Shown piece after piece: positions 10,053-18,032 of a DNA stretch of 64,000 bases. The stretch is from contig CAIOZF010000085.1 in the NCBI GenBank assembly GCA_903862645.1, forward strand, positions 62,001 to 126,000, written 5' to 3'. The stretch comes from an uncultured Gammaproteobacteria bacterium. GTDB lineage: Bacteria; Pseudomonadota; Gammaproteobacteria; Pseudomonadales; Pseudohongiellaceae. The position numbers were made by a program, and so were the translations under genes. The notes under the pieces are model-generated. The model saw nothing but the letters and a program-made list of their open reading frames with translations. It was not told the DNA's origin and made no database searches. Position 1 is the stretch's first letter. The number at the start of each line of letters is the position of its first letter.

Positions 10053-11513
10053 TTAGAGCAGTAGGGCTCGCCAGTCGAGGGTGGCCAGCCACAGCATCGC
10101 ACCGCAGGCCGCAGTGACCAGTTGACTGACGCGGTCCTTGAGTGCGAACACGATGGGGTCTTCTTCAATGCGACCGCGTGCGGTCAGCAGCCAGATGCGG
10201 GTGACCATATACAACAGCAGTGGACAGATCAGCCAGAGAATCTCCGGTGTCTGGTACTGCTCACGGGTGTCCTCGTTGTTGATGTAGAGCGCAAATACCA
10301 TCACGGACATGAAGGCACTGGCGCCTCCGAACATGGCCATCATGTTCAGGTCCTGTGCGTAGTAGCCGCGCCCCTCGGACTGGGCGATGCCGGCTTCACG
10401 CAAATAATCCAGTTCCGTGTAGCGTTTCACAACCGCCAGGCTGAAGAACAGGAACATTGAGAAAGCCAGCAGCCAGAACGAAGGCACCACCGAGATCGCG
10501 GCGGCACCGGAGATGATGCGCAGTGTATATAGCGCCGCGAGCATGATGACATCGACGAGCATGATGCGTTTGAGTACGAAACTGTAGAGTCCGGTGCAGA
10601 GGTAGTAGAGCGCCAGGACGATTACGAAGGCGCGCGGTAGCAGCAGCGCCAATGCGAAAGCGAGGAGCAGAAGTACCGGACTCATCAGCAGTCCGTGAAG
10701 CAGCGGGATATTACCGGCGGCGAACGGACGGCGGCACTTGCTGCGGTGCTGTCTGTCGCTGGGCAGATCGATCAGATCATTGAGAACGTAGACACTGGAA
10801 GCGCAGAGGCTAAAACTCAGAAACGCCAGCAGCGCGTGCCAGATCAGTTCCGGATTGTTGATCTGATGCGCCAGCGCCAGCGGCAGAAACACCAGCGTAT
10901 TCTTCAGCCACTGGTGCAGGCGCAGGGCCTTTATATAAGGACGCAACCCGCCGAGCGCGCGATCACTTGCCCGATCAAATGTCTGCTCGATCTGCGTCAA
11001 TCGTGCCGCCTCTATTTTCACAGCGGCGCTGGTGTTGACAAGAATTGCCGCACTGGCGCCCTTCCATACCTGCAAATCGATCCTGCCATCGCCGGCATAA
11101 CAGAACGTCTGGTCAGTTGCGAGAATTTGCGCCAGCTTGCGGGCGCCGGAACAGTTCACAAGACCGTCGCTGCCGATAGCCTGATCAAAAATGCCGAGGT
11201 GGGCGGCGACTGCCTGCACGAGACTGTCGTCGGAGGCGGAGATGAGTATCAGGCGGCGGCCGGATTTTTTTTCGACACGCAGGAAATCGAGGAGCTGCTG
11301 GTTGTAGGGCAGCAGGTCGGCTCGCAGTTGCACACGGCGAGCAATCTCGCGTTTGAAAAAGGCCTTGCCGCGCAGCATCCACAGCGGCACCAGCAAAATC
11401 AGCAACAGGTTGCGACGGATGAGCTCCAGAAACGATTCCAGCAGCATGTCGCTGTGGATCAGCGTGCCGTCCAGATCGACGTAGAGCGGATGCTTGTCCT
11501 GTCCTGTTGTCAT
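10053..11513 (-). CDS. HAD-superfamily phosphatase domain fused to UbiA-family prenyltransferase (decaprenyl-phosphate phosphoribosyltransferase-like)
   Basis: N-terminal HAD motif YVDLDGTLIHSD; C-terminal polytopic UbiA domain with NDLIDLPSDRQHRSKCRRPFAAG. Confidence 0.8.
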   Translation of the reverse strand: MTTGQDKHPLYVDLDGTLIHSDMLLESFLELIRRNLLLILLVPLWMLRGKAFFKREIARRVQLRADLLPYNQQLLDFLRVEKKSGRRLILISASDDSLVQAVAAHLGIFDQAIGSDGLVNCSGARKLAQILATDQTFCYAGDGRIDLQVWKGASAAILVNTSAAVKIEAARLTQIEQTFDRASDRALGGLRPYIKALRLHQWLKNTLVFLPLALAHQINNPELIWHALLAFLSFSLCASSVYVLNDLIDLPSDRQHRSKCRRPFAAGNIPLLHGLLMSPVLLLLAFALALLLPRAFVIVLALYYLCTGLYSFVLKRIMLVDVIMLAALYTLRIISGAAAISVVPSFWLLAFSMFLFFSLAVVKRYTELDYLREAGIAQSEGRGYYAQDLNMMAMFGGASAFMSVMVFALYINNEDTREQYQTPEILWLICPLLLYMVTRIWLLTARGRIEEDPIVFALKDRVSQLVTAACGAMLWLATLDWRALLL

Positions 11514-11561
11514 TGTAGGGTCCTTGGCCGGGCGTTCATCATGCCATTTTAGCTGGGCGGT

Positions 11562-12302
11562 TTACAGCTTCAGGCGCTTGAATAGTGCCTCGGGAATGCT
11601 GCGCACCACCAGCATGATCAGGCGCCAGTAGCCGGGCGCATAGATCGTATGTTTGCGTTTGCGGATGCCATCGACGATGCAATGCGCGACCTTCTCTGGC
11701 GAGCTCCACAGGGGGCCGCCCTTCCTGATGGCGTGTGTCATTGGCGTGTCTACGAAGCCCGGGCGGATGTCCACGACATCGACCTGACTGCGAAACAGCC
11801 GCCCCCGCAGGCCCTGCAGATAGGCCGATACCATGCTCTTGGCGCTACCATACACGTAGTTGGACTGGCGGCCTCTATCCCCGGCGACCGAGGTAATGAC
11901 AGCGATGCAGCCGCTGCGCTGGACGGCCATGTGGCGAGCGAGGACGGTCAGCAAGGAAATCACGCTCAGGGCGTTGGTGTTGAACTCCTGCAACGCGCTG
12001 CCGAAATGCTCTTCACACCGGGCCTGATCGGAGAGACTGCCGTGGCAGATCAAGACCAGATCAATGCTGCCGAAGGTGTCCAGCACCTGGTCGATGATGG
12101 CGTCGTGCACATTGAAGTTGTTGGCGTCGAAGACACTGTAGTCGACTTCGGTGGCACCGCGAATTTGCAGATCCTGTTTCTGCAGCGCCAGTTGCTCCGC
12201 ATTGCGTGAGAGCAGGAACAGACGGCAATGTTCCTCGGCATACAGTCGGGATACGGCGCGGGCGATGGCGGAGTTGGCGCCGATCACGAGTACATTTTTC
12301 AA
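11562..12302 (-). CDS. Short-chain dehydrogenase/reductase, DprE2-like
   Basis: VLVIGANSAIARAVSRLYAEE nucleotide-binding motif, YVYGSAKSMVSAYLQGL active site; adjacent to DprE1-like oxidase. Confidence 0.75.
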   Translation of the reverse strand: MKNVLVIGANSAIARAVSRLYAEEHCRLFLLSRNAEQLALQKQDLQIRGATEVDYSVFDANNFNVHDAIIDQVLDTFGSIDLVLICHGSLSDQARCEEHFGSALQEFNTNALSVISLLTVLARHMAVQRSGCIAVITSVAGDRGRQSNYVYGSAKSMVSAYLQGLRGRLFRSQVDVVDIRPGFVDTPMTHAIRKGGPLWSSPEKVAHCIVDGIRKRKHTIYAPGYWRLIMLVVRSIPEALFKRLKL

Positions 12303-12324
12303 AGAATAACCCTCTTGGTCTTAC

Positions 12325-13653
12325 TTACAGGCCGAGCCTGCGTGATTGCAATGAATTGAACATGCGTTCTGCCCCGCTGGCCGCGCGCAGCTTTGCCAGT
12401 TCCTCCCAGCGCGGGTAGCCGCGCTTGAAGGTGGCCTCAGTCATGCGGGCGTCCTTGGCGAGATAGAGCCGGCCACCGTGGTCCAGCACAATAGCGTCGA
12501 GTTGATCGAGCAGCGGCAGCAGATTTTTTTCGAACTTGAAGTCCATCGCCAGCGTGTAGCCCTGCATGGGGAAAGACAGCAGGTTGGCGTTGGCCGGACC
12601 GAACTTTTTCAGCACGCTGAGGAAGGAGCCTTTGCCAGCCGCGCTACTGCGCTTGAGCACCAGCGATATCGCGGCCAGCGCTGATTCGTCGGGCACTACG
12701 AACTGGTACTGCAGGAAACCCTTGCTGCCATACAGTCGATTCCAGTGAGCGATGCTGTCGAGTGGGAAGAAGTACTGACCTGCCTCGATGGTCTGCGTAA
12801 GCTGTTCGTTCACCGGCCGATGAAAGTACAGATTGTTGAACAGGCCCATGCTGTAGCGGTTCAGCAGGAACGCAGGGCTGTTGAAGGGCACGCCCAGGCC
12901 GCCGCGCTGCGGCGCCTTGTAGAGGCCATCTGTGGCGTGCTCGCCCAGGAACAGCAGCGAACGCCCGACTCCGCTGCCAGTGGCTAGACAATCCAGCCAG
13001 GCCACCGAATAGGTGACGGCCGCGTTCGCCTCGAAGCGCTCCATGACTTCCTGCAGGTTCTGTGCGCGCAACGTGCGCTGCTTGATTTTCGAACTTGGGA
13101 TATGTCGCAGGGCAATAGTGGCATCGATAATGATCCCGGTCAGACCCATGCCGCCGCAGGTAGCGTGGAACAGTGTGCTGTTCTCGCCAGGTGAACAGTT
13201 CAGGATATTGCCATCGGGCACCAGCAGGCGCAGAGAGTGCACGTGCTGGCCAAAGGTGCCATCGAGATGATGGTTCTTGCCGTGGATATCGCTGGCGATG
13301 GCTCCTCCGACGCTGACGAAACGGGTGCCCGGTACCACCGGCAGGAACCAGCCACGGGGTGTGAAGCAATGCAGAATGCTGTCGAGGCTGGTGCCCGCCG
13401 CGCAGGTCAGCAGGCCGGTGTCGGCGTCGAAGGCGAGTAGCTGGTCCAGTTCGCGAGTCTGCACGATGGTTGCGGCCAACGCGCTGTCTCCGTAGCTGCG
13501 GCCGAGTCCGCGCGCGATGCCGTCGAAAACTGTGCCCGTCGGACTATCAGCTGTGCATGGTCCGAGCAGCAGTTGCCGCAGCTCCGATGGGGAGCGTGGC
13601 GAGTACACTGTGGCATCTGTGACCGGGTAACGACCCCAGGAGTGAATCTGCAT
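12325..13653 (-). CDS. FAD-binding oxidoreductase, DprE1-like (decaprenylphosphoryl-ribose 2'-oxidase family)
   Basis: GLGRSYGDSAL, PGTRFVSVGGAIASDIHGKNHHLDGTFGQHV and YFFPLDSIAHWNRLYGSKGFLQYQFVVP match DprE1/ALO-type FAD oxidases. Confidence 0.8.
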   Translation of the reverse strand: MQIHSWGRYPVTDATVYSPRSPSELRQLLLGPCTADSPTGTVFDGIARGLGRSYGDSALAATIVQTRELDQLLAFDADTGLLTCAAGTSLDSILHCFTPRGWFLPVVPGTRFVSVGGAIASDIHGKNHHLDGTFGQHVHSLRLLVPDGNILNCSPGENSTLFHATCGGMGLTGIIIDATIALRHIPSSKIKQRTLRAQNLQEVMERFEANAAVTYSVAWLDCLATGSGVGRSLLFLGEHATDGLYKAPQRGGLGVPFNSPAFLLNRYSMGLFNNLYFHRPVNEQLTQTIEAGQYFFPLDSIAHWNRLYGSKGFLQYQFVVPDESALAAISLVLKRSSAAGKGSFLSVLKKFGPANANLLSFPMQGYTLAMDFKFEKNLLPLLDQLDAIVLDHGGRLYLAKDARMTEATFKRGYPRWEELAKLRAASGAERMFNSLQSRRLGL

Positions 13654-14100
13654 TCAGGCGGCGCTCCCCACAAATACGTAACGACGATCCAGGCGGTACT
13701 TGATGACATAGCCGAGACTCAACCCCAGCACGGCACCGGCATAGCGCGCCAGACGGTTCTCGAACAGCAGGTCGAAGGCGATCTCGGTGCCCCAGAACAG
13801 CAGTGTGGTCAGTACGCCCGTGCTGCCGTAAGCAATGAACTGGCTCAGATCCCGGTGCAGCGGGCGGCTGCTTGCTGCAAAGATGTAGTGGCGGTCCAGC
13901 AGAAACTTCACTACCAGCCCCACCGCTGTTCCGCTCAGGATTGCGAGCGCCATGGCATAGGCGTCACCATAGAGCAGCAGCGCGGCCTCCTGAGCGAGGA
14001 TATTGGCGGCCATGGCGATGATGGCAAACAGGCTGTAGAGCAACACCAGCTTCATCAGTGGACGGATTCCTGAAATGACATTTGTCCCGTGGATCCACAA
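13654..14100 (-). CDS. GtrA-family membrane protein
   Basis: Four predicted TM segments, LDRHYIF...YGSTGVLTTLLFWGTEIAFD...YVIKYRLDRRYVF GtrA signature; stop TGA abuts the ATG of the DprE1-like gene. Confidence 0.75.
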   Translation of the reverse strand: MWIHGTNVISGIRPLMKLVLLYSLFAIIAMAANILAQEAALLLYGDAYAMALAILSGTAVGLVVKFLLDRHYIFAASSRPLHRDLSQFIAYGSTGVLTTLLFWGTEIAFDLLFENRLARYAGAVLGLSLGYVIKYRLDRRYVFVGSAA

Positions 14101-14210
14101 GACAGGCGCGATGATTGCACAGCCGGCGGCTGCCGTGAACTAACTGATATACTCTTCTGCACTGCGACGCCCCACATTGGTCCCCGCGTCAAACCACGGA
14201 ATTCAACCCC

Positions 14211-15020
14211 ATGCATCACTCTGTCCCCGATTTCACCCGCCAACTCGCCCGCTCCGCGGGTGCCCTGATCCGCGCCGAGCGCTCGGCGTTGGAGGGGCTG
14301 ACCACCGCATTCAAAGGTGGCACCGAGCTGGTGACCAATGCCGATCTGAAGGCCGACCAGTTCATCTGCGATGCGATCCGGGCGCAGTTTCCGGGGCATC
14401 GAATCCTCGCGGAGGAGTCTGCGCCCGAGTTGCTGGTGGCCGGATATGATGAACCGCTGTGGATCATCGACCCGATCGATGGCACGGTGAACTTCGCCCA
14501 CGACCACGATCAGAGCGCTGTCTCCATCGCCTATGCGGAAAACGGTCGGATCGAATGTGGTGTGGTGTTCAACCCCTTCGTTGACGAGATGTTCCATGCC
14601 GTGCAGGGCCAGGGTGCCTGGTTGAATGAGCGGCGCATTCAGGTAGCACAGAAGGATTCACTGCGGCGGGCGCTGGTCGCGACAGGTTTCCCTTACATCA
14701 AGAGTCGCGAGATTCTGACTCCGATCGTGAAGCGCCTGGCGCTGGTGCTGGAGGAATGCGGCGACATTCGCCGCTTGGGCTCAGCTGCGCTGGACATCTG
14801 CTGGGTAGCCATGGGCCGTCTGGATGGTTATTACGAAAGCCTGAGCGTCTGGGATTTCGCGGCAGCACAGCTGATCGCCCAAGAGGCCGGCGCCCGCTAT
14901 GGGCACTTCAAGCCCGTTCCGCCTGGCGTCAGCGAAGTCTTCCACAACGAACATATCCTGGTCGCCAATCCGACGCTGTATCCCCAGCTGCTGGACTTGC
15001 TGCAGCGCGCTGAATCCTGA
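14211..15020 (+). CDS. Inositol monophosphatase family protein
   Basis: ILAEES, LWIIDPIDGTVNFAHDHDQSAVSIAY and SAALDICWVAMGRLDGYYE match the IMPase family. Confidence 0.85.
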   Translation: MHHSVPDFTRQLARSAGALIRAERSALEGLTTAFKGGTELVTNADLKADQFICDAIRAQFPGHRILAEESAPELLVAGYDEPLWIIDPIDGTVNFAHDHDQSAVSIAYAENGRIECGVVFNPFVDEMFHAVQGQGAWLNERRIQVAQKDSLRRALVATGFPYIKSREILTPIVKRLALVLEECGDIRRLGSAALDICWVAMGRLDGYYESLSVWDFAAAQLIAQEAGARYGHFKPVPPGVSEVFHNEHILVANPTLYPQLLDLLQRAES

Positions 15021-15058
15021 CACTGACTGTAAATTTACCCCGCAGTGAGAGCGCAGGT

Positions 15059-15943
15059 TCAGCGGTCTTGTGCCTGGCACAGCGCCAGCCAGCTCTGGAT
15101 GCCGGCGCTGCGGAATTTCTGGCGGTGCAGGATGAAGTAGAACTTGCGGGTCCAGTCGCGCTGCGGCGCTTCCAGACGGATCAGGCTGCCGCGCGCAAAG
15201 GCATCCCGCAGGGCGATGGCCGACAAACAGCCAATCCCCAGCCTGGCCTCCACCGCCCGCTTGATCGCCTCGGTGTGCTGCAGATTCAGCCGCAGATCGA
15301 GATCGGGCAGCAGGCCGTGCATGGCGCGATCGAAAGCCTGACGTGTGCCGGAGCCAGCCTCGCGCACCACCCAGCGGGCCGCCAGCAGGTCGGCGTCACT
15401 CACAGTGCGCTGTTTGGCCAGTTGATGATCAGGCGCACAGAACAGTGCCAGCTCATCGTCGCGCCAGGGGATCACCTCCAGCACCGGGTCTTGCAACTCG
15501 CCCTCGATCAGGCCGATGTCCAGCTCGAAGTTGCGGACGCGGCTGGCGATGGCGGCGGTGTTCTCCACCGTCAGGCTGACGCGGGCGTCCGGGTGCAGGC
15601 TCATGAAATTCGCCATGATCCGCACCGCCAGATAGTTGCCGATGGTCAGCGTGGCGCCGACCTTGAGCTCCGCCACGTCGGTGCGCTGCGTCAGGCTGTG
15701 CTCGAATTCGCGCGCTTGCGCCAGCAGTGCCTCCGCTCTTGGGCGCAGCGCCTTGCCCAGCTCACTCAGCTGAACACGTTTCCCGGCACGGTCGAAGAGC
15801 TGGATGTCGAAGCGTTGTTCCAGATCCTGTAGCGCCGAGCTGGCGGCTGATTGCGACATCGCGAGGCTGCTCGCCGCCTGGGTGACATTCTCGTAATGCG
15901 CGGTAGCGAGGAAGACTTCAATCTGTCGCAAGGTGTAATGCAT
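15059..15943 (-). CDS. finR: LysR-family transcriptional regulator, FinR-like
   Basis: N-terminal HTH MHYTLRQIEVFLATAHYENVTQAASSLAMSQSAASSALQDLEQRF; divergent from fpr as in Pseudomonas finR-fpr. Confidence 0.7.
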   Translation of the reverse strand: MHYTLRQIEVFLATAHYENVTQAASSLAMSQSAASSALQDLEQRFDIQLFDRAGKRVQLSELGKALRPRAEALLAQAREFEHSLTQRTDVAELKVGATLTIGNYLAVRIMANFMSLHPDARVSLTVENTAAIASRVRNFELDIGLIEGELQDPVLEVIPWRDDELALFCAPDHQLAKQRTVSDADLLAARWVVREAGSGTRQAFDRAMHGLLPDLDLRLNLQHTEAIKRAVEARLGIGCLSAIALRDAFARGSLIRLEAPQRDWTRKFYFILHRQKFRSAGIQSWLALCQAQDR

Positions 15944-16047
15944 GCTCTGTTCCTCTTTCGGCCCTGATCTTGAATTTGCGTGTGCAGCGCTGTATCGTCG
16001 CGTTCCGATTGGATCAGCACGACACGTTGCTCATTCGGCAGTCTCTC

Positions 16048-16098
16048 ATATATCTGACAAACCGATTAGATATATGTTGATTATCTGTTTTACAGATA
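16048..16098. promoter_or_regulatory. Two palindromes in the finR-fpr intergenic region (candidate LysR-type operators)
   Basis: ATATATCT-N12-AGATATAT (16048-16075) and TATCTGT-TTT-ACAGATA (16082-16098), both perfect. Confidence 0.55.
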
Positions 16099-16183
16099 GT
16101 CTGGCGAGCGCCTAGAATTTGCGCAAGTCCGGGCCCGTGCCCCTGATCCCACCTTCACTCACCGTTTTAAACAGGTATCCAGC

Positions 16184-16954
16184 ATGGCAGCAGTGTCCAA
16201 GCAAAGCGTCACCAGTGTTCACCACTGGAACGAGACCTTGTTCAGCTTTACCACCACCCGCGACAAATCCCTGCGGTTCGAGAACGGTCACTTCGTGATG
16301 GTCGGGATGGAGGTGGAGGGACGCCCGCTGATGCGCGCTTACAGTATTGCCAGTGCCAACTACGAAGAAGAGCTGGAGTTCTTCAGTATCAAGGTGCAGG
16401 ACGGCCCGCTGACCTCCCGTCTGCAGAATATCCGCATTGGCGATGAGCTACTGATCAGCAGCAAGCCGACTGGCACCCTGGTCGCCGATCACCTGCTGCC
16501 AGGTCGTCACCTCTATCTGCTTTCAACCGGCACTGGTCTGGCGCCCTTCATGAGCATCATTCGTGACCCGGACATCTACGAGCGATTTGAGAAAGTGATT
16601 CTGGTCCACGGCGTGCGCCACATTGGCGATCTGGCTTACCACGACATGATCACTAAAGAATTGCCTGAGAATGAGTTTTTCGGCGAGCAGGTGAAGAATC
16701 AACTGATCTACTATCCCACGGTGACCCGTGAGGAGTTTGTTAACAATGGCCGCATCACTGACCTGATGCTCAGCGGCAAGCTATTCAGCGACATCGGTCT
16801 GCCCACGCCCAACCTGGAAGATGACCGCTTCATGCTCTGCGGCAGCACGGCCATGTTGAAAGATACCTGCAAGACGCTGGAAGGCTGGGCGTTCAAGGAA
16901 TCACGCCACGGCATCAAAGAACACTACGTGATCGAGCGTGCGTTTGTGGATTGA
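16184..16954 (+). CDS. fpr: Ferredoxin--NADP reductase
   Basis: RAYSIASANYEEELEFFSIKVQDGPLTSRL and STGTGLAPFMSIIRDPDIYERFEKVILVHGVR match Fpr; ends in EHYVIERAFVD. Confidence 0.9.
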   Translation: MAAVSKQSVTSVHHWNETLFSFTTTRDKSLRFENGHFVMVGMEVEGRPLMRAYSIASANYEEELEFFSIKVQDGPLTSRLQNIRIGDELLISSKPTGTLVADHLLPGRHLYLLSTGTGLAPFMSIIRDPDIYERFEKVILVHGVRHIGDLAYHDMITKELPENEFFGEQVKNQLIYYPTVTREEFVNNGRITDLMLSGKLFSDIGLPTPNLEDDRFMLCGSTAMLKDTCKTLEGWAFKESRHGIKEHYVIERAFVD

Positions 16955-16983
16955 TGGCTGGCATTTATAGCCAGGAGGCAAGG

Positions 16984-17020
16984 AAAAAGGGGCGATTGCT
17001 GATGGCAACCGCCCCTTTTT
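16984..17020. terminator. Bidirectional Rho-independent terminator between convergent genes
   Basis: AAAAAGGGGCGattgctgatggcaacCGCCCCTTTTT. Confidence 0.85.
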
Positions 17021-17048
17021 CATTCGAGCTGAATTGACCTGCTTGCGC

Positions 17049-17660
17049 TTACAGGCCAGTCACTGCCGGGTGGAAGTAACCGACCAGACAGCCTTTGGAG
17101 TCAGGGATATCATCCATGTCCACGCGACCGCCAGCCAGGATGGTATCGAGCGCTCCGTTAAGATAATGATTCTCGGCGTTGGCACGCTGTGTCTCGTAGC
17201 CAAGGGAGTCATTGATCGGGCCACGAAACAACACTTCCTTGGTGCGCGGATCGATGATGAACACCTCAGCTGTTCTCTCGACGCCCAGCGACTTGGCAAC
17301 GGTCTGGTCTTCGTCTTTGAGGATTGGGAAGGTGATCTTGAATTCTGCTGCTTCCATCTCGATGCGCTTGAGGTCATCCTGAATGAAGGAGTTGAGCATC
17401 AGGAAGGTAATGTTCTTCTCGCGATACTTGTCGGCAATTTCCTTGTAGGCCGGCACGGAGAGGCGCGCAATCGGGCAGCCCGAGCCGTGGATGTACATGA
17501 CGATGTAGTCACGATCCGTGTACTCGTCCAGCGTGTGATTGTTGTGGAGCTGATCCAGCAGGCTGAAGTCCTTGATGGACTTGAGAAATTCGTCTGCATG
17601 CCCGGCGACTGATGAAAGCATCAGCGTGGCGGCGAGCAACACTCCGGAAAGCTTGTTCAT
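17049..17660 (-). CDS. Exported thioredoxin-fold (redoxin-like) protein
   Basis: Signal peptide; DYIVMYIHGSGCPIARLSVPAYKEIADKY...PILKDEDQTVAKSLGVERTAEVFIIDPRTKEVLFRGPINDSLG resembles redoxin/AhpC-TSA proteins. Confidence 0.65.
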   Translation of the reverse strand: MNKLSGVLLAATLMLSSVAGHADEFLKSIKDFSLLDQLHNNHTLDEYTDRDYIVMYIHGSGCPIARLSVPAYKEIADKYREKNITFLMLNSFIQDDLKRIEMEAAEFKITFPILKDEDQTVAKSLGVERTAEVFIIDPRTKEVLFRGPINDSLGYETQRANAENHYLNGALDTILAGGRVDMDDIPDSKGCLVGYFHPAVTGL

Positions 17661-17871
17661 TACAACACTCCTCTATAAGGCCTTCGTCTACTTGTGTGCG
17701 GTTATCTATTGCAACCGTCTATCTTGAATTCGGTGGAGGCAGAGACCGACTGTGCACGGTCTTCATTTCCGACTTCGACCACTTTCGCCACTTCGACTGT
17801 GATTAGGCTGACGATTAGTCTGACTTCCACGGCCTTAACGTCAGCTTAAGGCTGCGGGCGATAGCATGTCC

Positions 17872-17885
17872 TTGATACAAATCAA
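17872..17885. promoter_or_regulatory. Candidate FNR/Anr box TTGAT-ACAA-ATCAA
   Basis: Exact match to TTGATNNNNATCAA in the divergent intergenic region between the redoxin gene and the RND gene. Confidence 0.6.
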
Positions 17886-18032
17886 CATCAAGCCGCAGAT
17901 TGTGACTATTTGTGAGACCTTAGCGGTTTCAGGGGTATTGGGTCAACATGAGTCACTGCACCGTCCTGTGGGTGCAACCGCAAGGCTGAACAGGTATAGT
18001 TAGCCGCTGCCTAAATTTCTTCAAGGATTGTC

